DNA of 64,000 nt from Alphaproteobacteria bacterium (GTDB taxonomy: Bacteria > Pseudomonadota > Alphaproteobacteria > Reyranellales > Reyranellaceae). Under the pieces are notes generated by a model. The model made no database searches, was not told the origin of the DNA, and worked only from the letters and a program-made list of their open reading frames with translations. Numbering within the stretch: position 1 is the first letter of the stretch; each line of letters starts with the position of its first letter. Positions 44,046-53,900 of the stretch are shown in pieces. The position numbers and the translations under genes are program-made. Location: the NCBI GenBank assembly GCA_019635875.1, contig JAHBYP010000005.1, positions 186,001 through 250,000 on the forward strand, written 5' to 3'.

Positions 44046-45080
44046 ATGACAGTCTTTCCGATCAAGCGTCTGGGCTTCTTCTCCCGCCTTCTCGACGAGG
44101 CGACCGCCGCCGAACGCTATCGCCTCTGCACCGAGCAGATCGTCCATGCCGAGCGTTGCGGTTTCGATTCCGCCTGGATCGCCCAGCACCATTTCCACGA
44201 GGGCGAAGGCGGCCTGCCGGCGCCCATGGTGTTCCTCGCCCATGTCGCGGCGCACACCAGGACCATCCGCCTGGGCACCGGCATCGTGACCCTGCCGCTG
44301 GAGCTGCCGATCCGCGTCGCCGAGGACGCCGCCGTGCTCGATCTGATGTGCGGGCACCGGCTGGAGCTGGGCGTCGGGCCGGGCGGCAACCTCACCGCCT
44401 TCACCGCCTTCGGTCTCGAGGCCGCCCAGCGGCACAAGCTCTTCTCCGCCCATCTCGATGTGCTGCGCACGGCGTGGTCGGGCGGCCAGCTCGCGGGCGG
44501 CGACCGGCTCTATCCCGCCAGCCCGACGCTGGTCGAGCGCATCTGGCAGGCGACCTTCACCGTCGAGGGCGCGCGCCGCGCCGGCCTGGCCGGCGACGGG
44601 CTGATGCTCTCGCGCACCCAGCCGCGCACGCCGGGCCAGCCGCGCGCCTCGCTCGCCGACATCCAGAACCCGATGATCGACGCCTATCTCGCGGCCCTGC
44701 CGCCCGGCCGCGAGCCGCGCATCCTCGCCTCGCGCTCGGTCTATGTCGGCGATGATCGCGCCGAGTCGCTGCGCTTCGCCGAGACCGGCCTGGCCCGCCT
44801 GCGCCACCGCCTGGCCGAGACCGGCGATCTGTCGGGCGGCCGTCTGGTCGGCGATCTGATCACAGCCTTCGACGCCCATGTCGGCACACCCGAGGAGGTG
44901 ATCGAATCGCTGAAGGCCGACGACACGCTCAGCCGCTCGACGGATCTCACCGTGCAGGTCCATTCCATCGACCCGCCGCATCCGTGGATCCTGCGCTCGA
45001 TCGAGCTGGTCGCCGAGGTGGTGGCGCCGGCGCTCGGCTGGGTGCGCGGCGCGGCATCGCAAGAGCGCCGCGTGGCCTGA
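44046..45080 (+). CDS. LLM class flavin-dependent oxidoreductase
   Basis: The 344-residue product is a luciferase-like monooxygenase: IVHAERCGFDSAWIAQHHFH near 36-55, HVAAHTRTIRLGTGIVTLPL near 75, and RLELGVGPGG near 112. The N terminus FPIKRLGFFSRLL is the usual first strand. The enzyme would require FMNH2 or F420H2; no partner reductase is next to it. It lies 45 bases after the membrane protein on the same strand and precedes a family C repeat. Substrate unknown. Confidence 0.85.
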   Translation: MTVFPIKRLGFFSRLLDEATAAERYRLCTEQIVHAERCGFDSAWIAQHHFHEGEGGLPAPMVFLAHVAAHTRTIRLGTGIVTLPLELPIRVAEDAAVLDLMCGHRLELGVGPGGNLTAFTAFGLEAAQRHKLFSAHLDVLRTAWSGGQLAGGDRLYPASPTLVERIWQATFTVEGARRAGLAGDGLMLSRTQPRTPGQPRASLADIQNPMIDAYLAALPPGREPRILASRSVYVGDDRAESLRFAETGLARLRHRLAETGDLSGGRLVGDLITAFDAHVGTPEEVIESLKADDTLSRSTDLTVQVHSIDPPHPWILRSIELVAEVVAPALGWVRGAASQERRVA

Positions 45081-45121
45081 CGGCTGCGGTCTGGAGCGAC
45101 ACGCACGCAATTTGCGCCACC

Positions 45122-45190
45122 CTGTCATCCCGAGCGCAGCGAGGGATCCAGGGAAGCTGCCTGGATCCCTCGCTGCGCTCGGAATGACAG
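45122..45190. repeat. Family C intergenic palindrome, copy 6
   Basis: CTGTCATCCCGAGCGCAGCG and GGATCCAGG pair with CTGGATCCCTCGCTGCGCTC and GGAATGACAG. Between convergent genes (LLM and TpsB). Confidence 0.92.
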
Positions 45191-45215
45191 GTGCGTTTGA
45201 GTGGCCGCACGCGGC

Positions 45216-46937
45216 TCAGAATCTGAGCGCGCCGTTGACGTTGATGCGCCAGGTGTCGAGCGCGCCCCCCCGATCGGAAATCTGCCGCGCGACCTCGAAG
45301 CCGAGCTCGCCCTCGCGCGCGACCGTCAGGAAGTTCGACATCACGCTGCGCACGCCGAGCCCGACCGAAGTGGCGCCGGTGCTGGAAAATTCGGTCGCCG
45401 TCGGGCTGTCGAGGTAGACCACGCCGCGCGAGGCGAAGCCGTAGGGTGTCAGCAGCACGCGCATCTTGCCGACGTCGAACAGCTCGGAATACTGCAGCTC
45501 CAACCGGCCGAGCCAGCCGTGATCGCCGGCGAAGGTCGACTGGTCGTAGGCGCTGAGCCGACGCGGGCCGCCGAGCGTGAACTGCTCGGCGTTCACCAGC
45601 GATCCGTTGAACGCGTACTGGCCGTGGAAGCTGCCCTCGACGGCGAGGCCCTGGAACAGCCGCTGGTGGACGCGGGCGCGGATCTCGCCCTTGGTGAAAT
45701 CGTCGTCGGCCGCCGCGCGTGAGATCGGCTGCGCCACGGTGGCGTCATTGCGGCCGCGGCTGCCGAAGATGCCCAGGCCGCGCGAGAGGTCGCCGGCCAG
45801 GGTGATGGTGGTGCCGGTGTCGAACTGCCGCGCCCAGGTGACGCCGGCGCGCAGCGGGCGGATGCGGTCCTCGTACAGCGTCGTGGCGAAGCCCGGCGCC
45901 CGCTGGTTCTCGTTGATGACCTCGAAGCCCAGGCGCAGGCTCAGATTCTCCTGGCGGGTGCGGATCCACGGATACAGCAGGCGCACCGAGAAGCGCCAAT
46001 AGTCGCTCTCGGTCTGCAGGGTGCCGGGCGCGACGAGCGGCCTGGTCGTCGAGCCGACACCCTCGAGGTTCAGCAGCAAGCCGTCGAAGCCCAGCGGCAC
46101 CATGGCGCCGATCACGCCGAAGCGCCGCGCGCTGTCGGAGCCGATGAAGCCATGGCGCGGCGGACCGCCGACGCTGGCATAGACCTGCTCGCCGAAGCCG
46201 AGCGGCGAATTGACCGCCAGGCTGGTCGTCACCGTCACGATGCCCAGCTCGGCCGACAGCGCGTTGTCGAAGCCGATCTCGCCCTCGACCAGCCGGTGCT
46301 CGCCGCTCAGCACCAGGCGCACGCCGCCGACATCGCGGCCGGGCACGATGGTCGAGCGCAGCGTCGCACCGGGCGTGTCGCCGGCCAGCAGCAGCTTGCG
46401 CTCGAGCAGCGGCAGGCGCAGCTGCCGCCTGCCGACCAGCTCCGAGACCACGCCCTCGACCCGGCCGCGGATCGCGGACGGCACGGACGACACGTCGATC
46501 GCCTCGATGAAGCCGTCGACGACGCGGAAGACCAGCGTGCCGCCGTCGCGCACCTGCTGCGGCGGGATCACCACCCTGGCGAGGAAATAGCCCTGCGACC
46601 CGTAATAGCGCTCGACGCTGGCGGCAATCGCATAGACGTCGGCGATGCGCATCCGCTTGCCGGCGGCGCCGTCGATCTCGGCCCGGGTGGCCGCATCGAG
46701 CTCGAGGAATTCGCCGTCGACCCGGATGCCGCCGACGACGAGCTCGACCGTGGCGGCGCCGGGCGGCACCGCCGCCGGGACGGATTGCGGGATCGAGATC
46801 GCGCCGGGCGCCGGCACGTCGGGGCGCTGGCCGGGCGGCGGCACGAGCTGGCCCGGCGAGGGTGTCTGCCCGAGGGCACCCGCCAGGGGAAGCGATGCGA
46901 GGAGGGTCAGAAGGACGAGGGGCCGGACGCGGTTCAT
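45216..46937 (-). CDS. Two-partner secretion outer membrane transporter (ShlB/FhaC family)
   Basis: The 573-residue product is a TpsB protein: signal peptide (LVLLTLLASLPLAGALG, cleaved near 24), a Pro-rich linker, a POTRA region (VVGGIRVDGEFLELDAATRA onward, about residues 66-145, with LVFRVVDGFIEAIDVSS) and a C-terminal beta-barrel from about 200 ending in a terminal aromatic residue (NVNGALRF). It exports its TpsA partner through the outer membrane. The partner, TpsA, is encoded upstream on the same strand, with a small secreted protein between them. Confidence 0.92.
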   Translation of the reverse strand: MNRVRPLVLLTLLASLPLAGALGQTPSPGQLVPPPGQRPDVPAPGAISIPQSVPAAVPPGAATVELVVGGIRVDGEFLELDAATRAEIDGAAGKRMRIADVYAIAASVERYYGSQGYFLARVVIPPQQVRDGGTLVFRVVDGFIEAIDVSSVPSAIRGRVEGVVSELVGRRQLRLPLLERKLLLAGDTPGATLRSTIVPGRDVGGVRLVLSGEHRLVEGEIGFDNALSAELGIVTVTTSLAVNSPLGFGEQVYASVGGPPRHGFIGSDSARRFGVIGAMVPLGFDGLLLNLEGVGSTTRPLVAPGTLQTESDYWRFSVRLLYPWIRTRQENLSLRLGFEVINENQRAPGFATTLYEDRIRPLRAGVTWARQFDTGTTITLAGDLSRGLGIFGSRGRNDATVAQPISRAAADDDFTKGEIRARVHQRLFQGLAVEGSFHGQYAFNGSLVNAEQFTLGGPRRLSAYDQSTFAGDHGWLGRLELQYSELFDVGKMRVLLTPYGFASRGVVYLDSPTATEFSSTGATSVGLGVRSVMSNFLTVAREGELGFEVARQISDRGGALDTWRINVNGALRF

Positions 46938-47048
46938 ACTTCTTTGTTCAGGGTGCTGGGGCTGACCAACTATGCGCTGACCCAGTGAATCCGTCTACTG
47001 GGGCGTCCGCCAGCGCATCGAGCGTCAAAACGAACTCAGCCGTCTTCC

Positions 47049-47123
47049 TGGGAGCGCCGGCGTCCCGCCGGCAGGCGGCGCCTTGCGCCGCCATCATGAG
47101 CCGGCGGGACGCCGGCGCTCCCA
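47049..47123. repeat. Family E intergenic palindrome, copy 2
   Basis: GGGAGCGCCGGCGTCCCGCC and its mirror GGCGGGACGCCGGCGCTCCC flank the central GGCGGCGCCTTGCGCCGCC hairpin. Nearly identical to 217-292. Placed between tpsB and the small secreted protein gene, within the probable tps operon. Confidence 0.92.
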
Positions 47124-47156
47124 AAGACGTGCGATTCCGCCTTTTCGTTCGTCGCT

Positions 47157-47876
47157 CTAGAACTTGCCCGGCTCCAGCTTGAAGATGTCCGGCTTCAGAC
47201 GGTCGGCGATGTAGGACACCCGCAGGCTGAGGCTGCCCGGCCTCTGCGGCTTGGTCTCGACCTTGCCGCCCTTGTTCTCCAGCGTGACGCCGTCGACGAT
47301 CACCTGCACGGCGCCGGTCTTGGCATCCTCCGCCGCGAACAGCAGCAGCGTGTTCGGGCCTGCCGGGACTCCCATGCTCACCTTGCCGTCGCGCCAGGCG
47401 AAGCCGTTGAAGTAGTTGGCAAGCTGGACGCCGGCCACCAGGAAGGGGCCGCCGTCGGTCTTGTCCGCCGCGGCGTTCTGCGACCACACTAGGTTGACCT
47501 GGATCAGCTTCTTGGTCTGGTAGCCGAGGATGTAGACCACGCTGGCCGGGCCGGGGCCGGGATCCAGCGTCGGCAGCGACACGATCAGCGCCGTGGTGCG
47601 CTCCATGGCGTTGGGCACCAGCCGGATGGCCTCCGGCTTGGCCTGGAAATCGCCCTGGATGGCGGCCCTCACCTGGGCCTCGTCCATGCCGAAACGCGCG
47701 CCGCGAAAGCCCGCGACCTCGTAGGCCGCCTTGCTCGGCCCCGGTGCGGCGGGCGGCGCCGCCGTGGTGCCGGGCGCCGGCGCAGGCGCCTGGGCCCACG
47801 CCGCCGAGCCCATCGCCCATCCGGCGATCACTACGCTCGCCGCGATCACGCCCGAGATGCTGACTTTGGAAAACAC
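47157..47876 (-). CDS. Secreted protein of unknown function in the two-partner secretion locus
   Basis: The 239-residue product begins at a GTG (47876) preceded by GGAGGAGGAAA, with signal peptide SKVSISGVIAASVVIAGWAM, GSAAWAQ cleavage near 29, then a Pro/Ala-rich stretch. The mature part has no recognised domain; it contains KAAYEVAGFRGARFGMDEAQ and FLVAGVQLANYFNGFAWRDG. It lies between tpsA (upstream) and tpsB (downstream), in the same orientation, which suggests a helper, a modulator or a stray insertion. Two-partner systems normally have only tpsB and tpsA. Confidence 0.75.
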   Translation of the reverse strand: MFSKVSISGVIAASVVIAGWAMGSAAWAQAPAPAPGTTAAPPAAPGPSKAAYEVAGFRGARFGMDEAQVRAAIQGDFQAKPEAIRLVPNAMERTTALIVSLPTLDPGPGPASVVYILGYQTKKLIQVNLVWSQNAAADKTDGGPFLVAGVQLANYFNGFAWRDGKVSMGVPAGPNTLLLFAAEDAKTGAVQVIVDGVTLENKGGKVETKPQRPGSLSLRVSYIADRLKPDIFKLEPGKF

Positions 47877-47973
47877 AGGCGTTTCCTCCTCCGGTACGCG
47901 ACCTGCGCCCGGTCGAGCGACAGTGATGCGCCCGAACCCCGGGTCGATCAACCCGGGGGTCGAGGCTGTGTTC

Positions 47974-50900
47974 TTACGGCGTCGTCTGCGGGCAGATCAA
48001 CGTGCCGGCCGGACTGATCAGGCAGGCGGCCGAGGTCTGACGGACTGGCGCGTCGGGGTCCGCCACCCCGCTCTCGTCGATGTCGCGGAAGATGCCCGAC
48101 CTGACCGTGCCGCCACCGGACGGCGCGTACAGCCCGCCCAGCACGCCGTTGCCGCCATCGCCCGGCGTGCCGCCGGCAATGGCGGGCAGCGGGTTGGTCG
48201 GCCGCGGCGTGATCGTCAGCTGGCCGTTGACGAAGGTCAGCGCGTAGTTCGCCCCGTAGGTGAAGCTGCCCTGCGTGATGGCGTAAGTGCCAGGCGTATC
48301 GCCCGGATCGCGCGTCAGGACGCCGGTCGGCAGGTCGCCGAACACCACCGTCCCCGAGGTCAGCTGCCAGGTGAAGGCCGGATCGGGCAGCAGCTCGACC
48401 TTGGTGTGCGAATCCGCCGTCACCGTGATCGGCCGCGGCGTGATCGTCAGATCCGCGCCGACATAGGTGATGACGTAGTTCGGGTTGTTGGCGTTGGTCA
48501 CCGTGCCTTGCAGGATCGAGTACGGCCCGCCCGTCACCGTCTCGCCCGGCGCGCGATCCAGCGCGCCGACGATCGCCGTGCCGCTGCCCAGGCTGCTGGT
48601 GGTGAAGGTCAATGCCGGGTCGGCATCGCCGTAGACCCTGGTCTTCGCGTCGGCCGTCACCGTCACCGGCCGCGCCGTCACCGTCAGATCCGCCCCGACA
48701 TAGGTGATGACGTAGTTCGGATTGTTGGCGTTGGTGATCGTGCCTTGCAGGATCGCGTACGGACCGCCCGCGACGGTCTCGCCCGGTGCTCGATCCAGCG
48801 CGCCGACGATCGCCGTGCCGCTGCCCAGGCTGCTGGTCGTGAAGGTCAGCGCCGGATCGGCGTCGCCGTAGACCTTGGTCTTGGCATCCGCGGTCACCGT
48901 CACCGGTCGCGCCGTCACCGTCAGATCCGCACCGACATAGGTGATGACGTAGTTCGGGTTGTTGGCGTTGGTGATCGTGCCTTGCAGGATCGCGTAGGGA
49001 CCACCGGCCACCGTCTCGCCCGCCACCCGGTCGAGCGCGCCGACGATCGCTGTGCCGGTACCCAGGCTGCTGGTGGTGAAGCTCAGCGCCGGGTCGGCGT
49101 CGCCATACACCTTCGTCTTCGCGTCGGCGGTCACCGTCACCGATCGCGCGGTGATGCTCAGATCGGCGCCGACATAGGTGATGACGTAGTTCGGGTTGTT
49201 GGCGTTGGTCACCGTGCCTTGCAGGATCGCATACGGGCCACCCGCGACCGTCTCGCCGGACACCCGGTCGAGCGACCCGACGATTGCCGTGCCGGTGCCC
49301 AGGCTGCTGGTCGTGAACGTCAGCGCAGGGTCGGCGTCGCCGTACACCTTGGTCTTGGCATCGGCCGTCACCGTCACTGGTCGGGCGGTGATGCTCAGAT
49401 CGGCGCCGACATAGGTGATGGCGTAGTTCGGATTGTTGGCGTTGGTGATCGTGCCCTGAAGGATCGCATAGGGACCACCGGCCACCGTCTCGCCCGCCGT
49501 GCGCGTCAGCGCGCCGCTCAGCGTGTCGAGACCGACCAGGCTGCCCGACGTGACCTGGTAGGTCAGCGCCGGATCGCCGTCGCCGTAGACCTTGGTCTTT
49601 GCATCGGCCGTCACCGTGATCGGACGCGCGGTGATCGTCAGGTCCGCGCCGACATAGGTGATCACGTAGTTCGGGTTGTTGGCGTTGGTCACCGTCCCTT
49701 GCAGGATCGCGTACGGGCCACCCGCCACCGTTTCGCCGACCACCCGGTCGAGCGACCCGACGATGGCCGTGCCTGAACCGAGGCTGCTGGTGGTGAAGGT
49801 CAGCGGCGGATCGGCATCGCCGTAGACCTTGGTCTTCGCATCCGCCGTCACCGTCACCGGTCGCGCGGTGATGGTCAGATCGGCACCGACATAGGTGATC
49901 AAGTAGTTGGGATTGTTGGCGTTGGTGATCGTGCCTTGCAGGATCGCGTACGGGCCACCGGCGACCGTCTCGCCGGGCGTACGATCCAACGCGCCGACGA
50001 TCGCCGTGCCGGAGCCCAGGCTGCTCGTGGTGAACGTCAGCGCCGGGTCGGCATCGCCGTAGACCTTGGTCTTGGCATCGGCGGTCACCGTCACCGGTCG
50101 CGCGGTAACCGTCAGGTCGGCGCCGACATAGGTGATGACGTAGTTGGGATTGTTGGCGTTGGTGATCGTGCCCTGAAGGATGGCATACGGGCCACCGGCG
50201 ACCGTCTCGCCGGGCGTACGATCCAGCGCGCCGACGATCGCGACGCCGGTGCCGAGGCTGCTCGTGGTGAACGTCAGCGCCGGATCAGCGTCGCCATAGA
50301 CCTTGGTCTGGGCATCCGCTGTCACGGTCACGGGACGCGCAGTGATGCTCAGATCCGCACCGACATAGGTGATCACGTAGTTCGGGTTGTTGGCGTTGGT
50401 GATCGTGCCCTGAAGGATCGCGTACGGACCGCCCGCCACCGTCTCGCCGGCCACCCGGTCTAGCGACCCGACGATTGCCGTGCCGGTGCCGAGGCTGCTC
50501 GTGGTGAACGTCAGCGCCGGATCAGCGTCGCCATAGACCTTGGTCTTGGCATCTGCCGTCACCGTCACGGGACGAGCTGTGATGCTGAGGTCCGCGCCCA
50601 CATAGGTGATGACGTAGTTCGGATTGTTGGCGTTGGTGATCGTGCCTTGGAGGATCGCGTACGGACCACCGGCCACCGTCTCCCCTGCCACTCGGTCGAG
50701 CGCGCCGACGATCGCCGTGCCCGAACCCAGGCTGCTTGTCGTGAAGGTCAGCGCCGGGTCGGCGTCGCCATAGACCTTTGTCTTCGCATCCGCCGTCACG
50801 GTCACCGGTCGCGCGGTGATGCTGAGGTCCGCGCCGACATAGGTGATGACGTAGTTCGGATTGTTGGCGTTGGTGATCGTGCCTTGCAGGATCGCGTACG

Positions 50901-53900
50901 GGCCACCCGCCACTGTCTCACCGGCCACCCGGTCTAGCGACCCGACGATCGCCGTGCCGGTGCCGAGGCTGCTGGTGGTGAAGGTCAGTGCTGGATCGGC
51001 ATCGCCGTACACCTTGGTCTTCGCATCGGCGGTCACCGTCACCGGACGAGCCGTCACCGTCAGATCCGCACCGACATAGGTGATGACGTAGTTCGGGTTG
51101 TTGGCGTTGGTCACCGTCCCTTGCAGGATCGCGTACGGGCCACCCGCGACCGTCTCGCCCGGCGCCCGGTCGAGGGCGCCGACGATCGCCGTGCCGGTGC
51201 CCAGGCTGCTCGTGGTGAATGTCAGTGCCGGGTCGGCGTCGCCATAGACCTTTGTCTTCGCATCCGCCGTCACGGTCACCGGTCGCGCGGTGATGCTGAG
51301 GTCGGCGCCGACATAGGTGATGATGTAGTTCGGATTGTTGGCGTTGGTGATCGTGCCCTGGAGGATCGCGTAGGGACCACCCGCGACGGTTTCGCCGGCC
51401 ACTCGATCCAGCGCGCCGACGATTGCCGTGCCGGTGCCGAGGCTGCTGGTGGTGAAGGTCAACGCCGGGTCGGCGTCGCCATAGACCTTCGTCTTGGCAT
51501 CGGCGGTCACCGTCACCGGACGAGCCGTGATGCTGAGGTCAGCACCGACATAGGTGATGACGTAGTTCGGGTTGTTGGCGTTGGTGATCGTGCCCTGGAG
51601 GATCGCGTACGGGCCACCCGCCACTGTCTCGCCGGGCGCCCGGTCGAGCGCGCCGACGATCGCCGTGCCGCTGCCCAGGCTGCTGGTCGTGAAGGTCAAC
51701 GCCGGGTCGGCATCGCCATATATCTTGGTCTTCGCATCCGCCGTCACCGTCACCGGCCGAGCGGTGATGCTCAGGTCCGCACCAACATAGGTGATGACGT
51801 AGTTCGGGTTGTTGGCGTTGGTGATCGTGCCTTGCAGGATCGCGTACGGACCGCCGGCCACCGTCTCGCCAGGCGCCCGGTCGAGCGCGCCCACGATCGC
51901 CGTACCGGCACCCAGACTGCTCGTGGTGAAGGTCAGCGCCGGGTCGGCATCTCCATAGACCCTCGTCTTGGCATCGGCGGTCACCGTCACCGGACGGGCC
52001 GTGATGCTGAGGTCAGCACCGACATAGGTGATGACGTAGTTCGGGTTGTTGGCGTTGGTGATCGTGCCTTGCAGGATCGCGTAGGGACCGCCGGCCACCG
52101 TCTCGCCCGGCGCCCGGTCGAGCGCGCCGACGATCGCCGTGCCGGTGCCGAGGCTGCTGGTGGTGAAGGTCAGCGCCGGATCGGCGTCGCCGTAGACCTT
52201 GGTCTTGGCATCCGCGGTCACCGTCACCGGACGCGCCGTGATGGTCAGATCGCCGCCGACATAGGTCAGGGCGTAGTTCGAGCTGGCCGCCAGGGTGCCC
52301 TGCAGGATCGCGTAGGGCCCGCCCGCCACCGTCTCGCCAGGCGTGCGCGTCAGCGCGCCGCTCAGCGTGTCGGCGCCGACCAGGCTGCCCGAGGTGATCT
52401 GGTAGGTCAGCGCCGGATCGGCGTCGCCATAGACCTTGGTCTTGGGATCGGCGGTGACCGTGATCGGGCGCGCGGTGACGCTCAGCGTGCCGTTGACCGT
52501 GCTGGTCGTCAGGAAATAGCCCGTCTTTCCGGCCGCGAAGGCGGTCGAGCCGGTGGCGCTCACCGTGTAGGCGTAGTCCCCCACATTGCTCGTCGCCGTC
52601 GGCGTGCCGCCGGGATAGTTGACGGCGGTCGAGCCCGCGACCAGCAGGCTCGACAGCGTGTCGGCCCCGCGCAGCGCGCCCGAGGTCAGCGCCGGCACGC
52701 CGACATCCGGATTGGCGTCGCCGTAGATGCGCGATGCCGATGTCGGGCCGAGCACGAGCCGCGCGGCATCGGCGGTGTCCATGACGCCGATGCGGGTCAC
52801 GGTGGTCCCTTCGACGAAGCGAATCGTCTCGCCGCCCGCCGCGCCGAGAATGGTCCTGGTCGCCTCGCCGGTCCAGGTGACGCTCTTGCCGGCGCCGCTG
52901 GTGAGCACGCTGTTGGCGCGGACCACGAGGTTGCGGTCCGGCAGGACGATGCTGCCGCCCGTGGTCAGATTTCCGTTCAGCTCGACCAAGTTCGATGTCG
53001 AGGCGGCGGCCACGGTGATCGAGCCGGAACTGCTGACGACACCAAGGCGGATGTCGCCGGTGGTCGTTCCCGAGCTCATCGTGATCGAGACCGCGCCCGT
53101 GCCCGCGTTGAGCGTCAGGCCACGCATGTCGATCAGGGCGGCGCCGGCGTCTCGTTGAGCGGCGACAAGGCTGGCGTTGTTCGTGTTGGCGATGACGGTG
53201 AAGCTGCCGTCGTCGGTGGTAATCGAAACGCCGGATGCGAAGGTGACGCTACGGCCTGCCTCCAAGGTTATATCGCCGCCAGCGCCGCCACCGTTGTTGG
53301 TCGTCCAGCCTTTGCTGACGGTGATGTCGTTGTTGGCCTGCAAAGTGACATCCGTGCCGGCATTGAGAAGCGTTTCTAGATTGCCTGCTTTGATGCTGAC
53401 AGACTTTGTGCCGTTCTCGCCGAACTCGTCATTGGCTGCGATTGGGTCGCCGCTACCGGCGGCGATCGTAATGTTCTTCGGATCCAGCAGCAGGTGTCCG
53501 CCGGCGCCGAGAGTCAAGGTCGTCAGGTCGATATAGGCGAGGTTCTCCTTGCCCGAAATCTCGATCGAGCCCGCCGAGATCGGGCCGCCGGCATTGACCG
53601 TGCCGGCCATCCACGTCGCGCCATTGGCCCACACAACGGCGGTGCCACCCGTGGCCCCGCCGGAGACGTCGATCGTCGTCGTGCCGTAGACCCGCGTCTC
53701 GGTGGCGTTGCGCATGTCGGGGGCATCGGCCCAGCGCGTCACGAACGTCGCCTCGAGCTCGGGCGAATTCTCGCGCTCGGCGCCGCCCTGGAAGGCGCCG
53801 CCGATGCGGATCAGGCCGCCGCTGTCGCCGCCGGTCGCCGACAGGAGTGCCGAGGTCACGCGCACGTCGTCGGCCGTCAGGTCGATGCGGCCGCCATTGG

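Noticed and set aside
47731..49776. Plus-strand open frame opposite the tpsA repeats
   Set aside because: It has a 79-residue period because it reads the complement of the 237-bp coding repeats; the tpsA frame is the supported one.
48205..52470. CRISPR array
   Set aside because: Repeat units are 237 bp, contiguous and in frame, without distinct short repeats and unique spacers; they encode protein domains.
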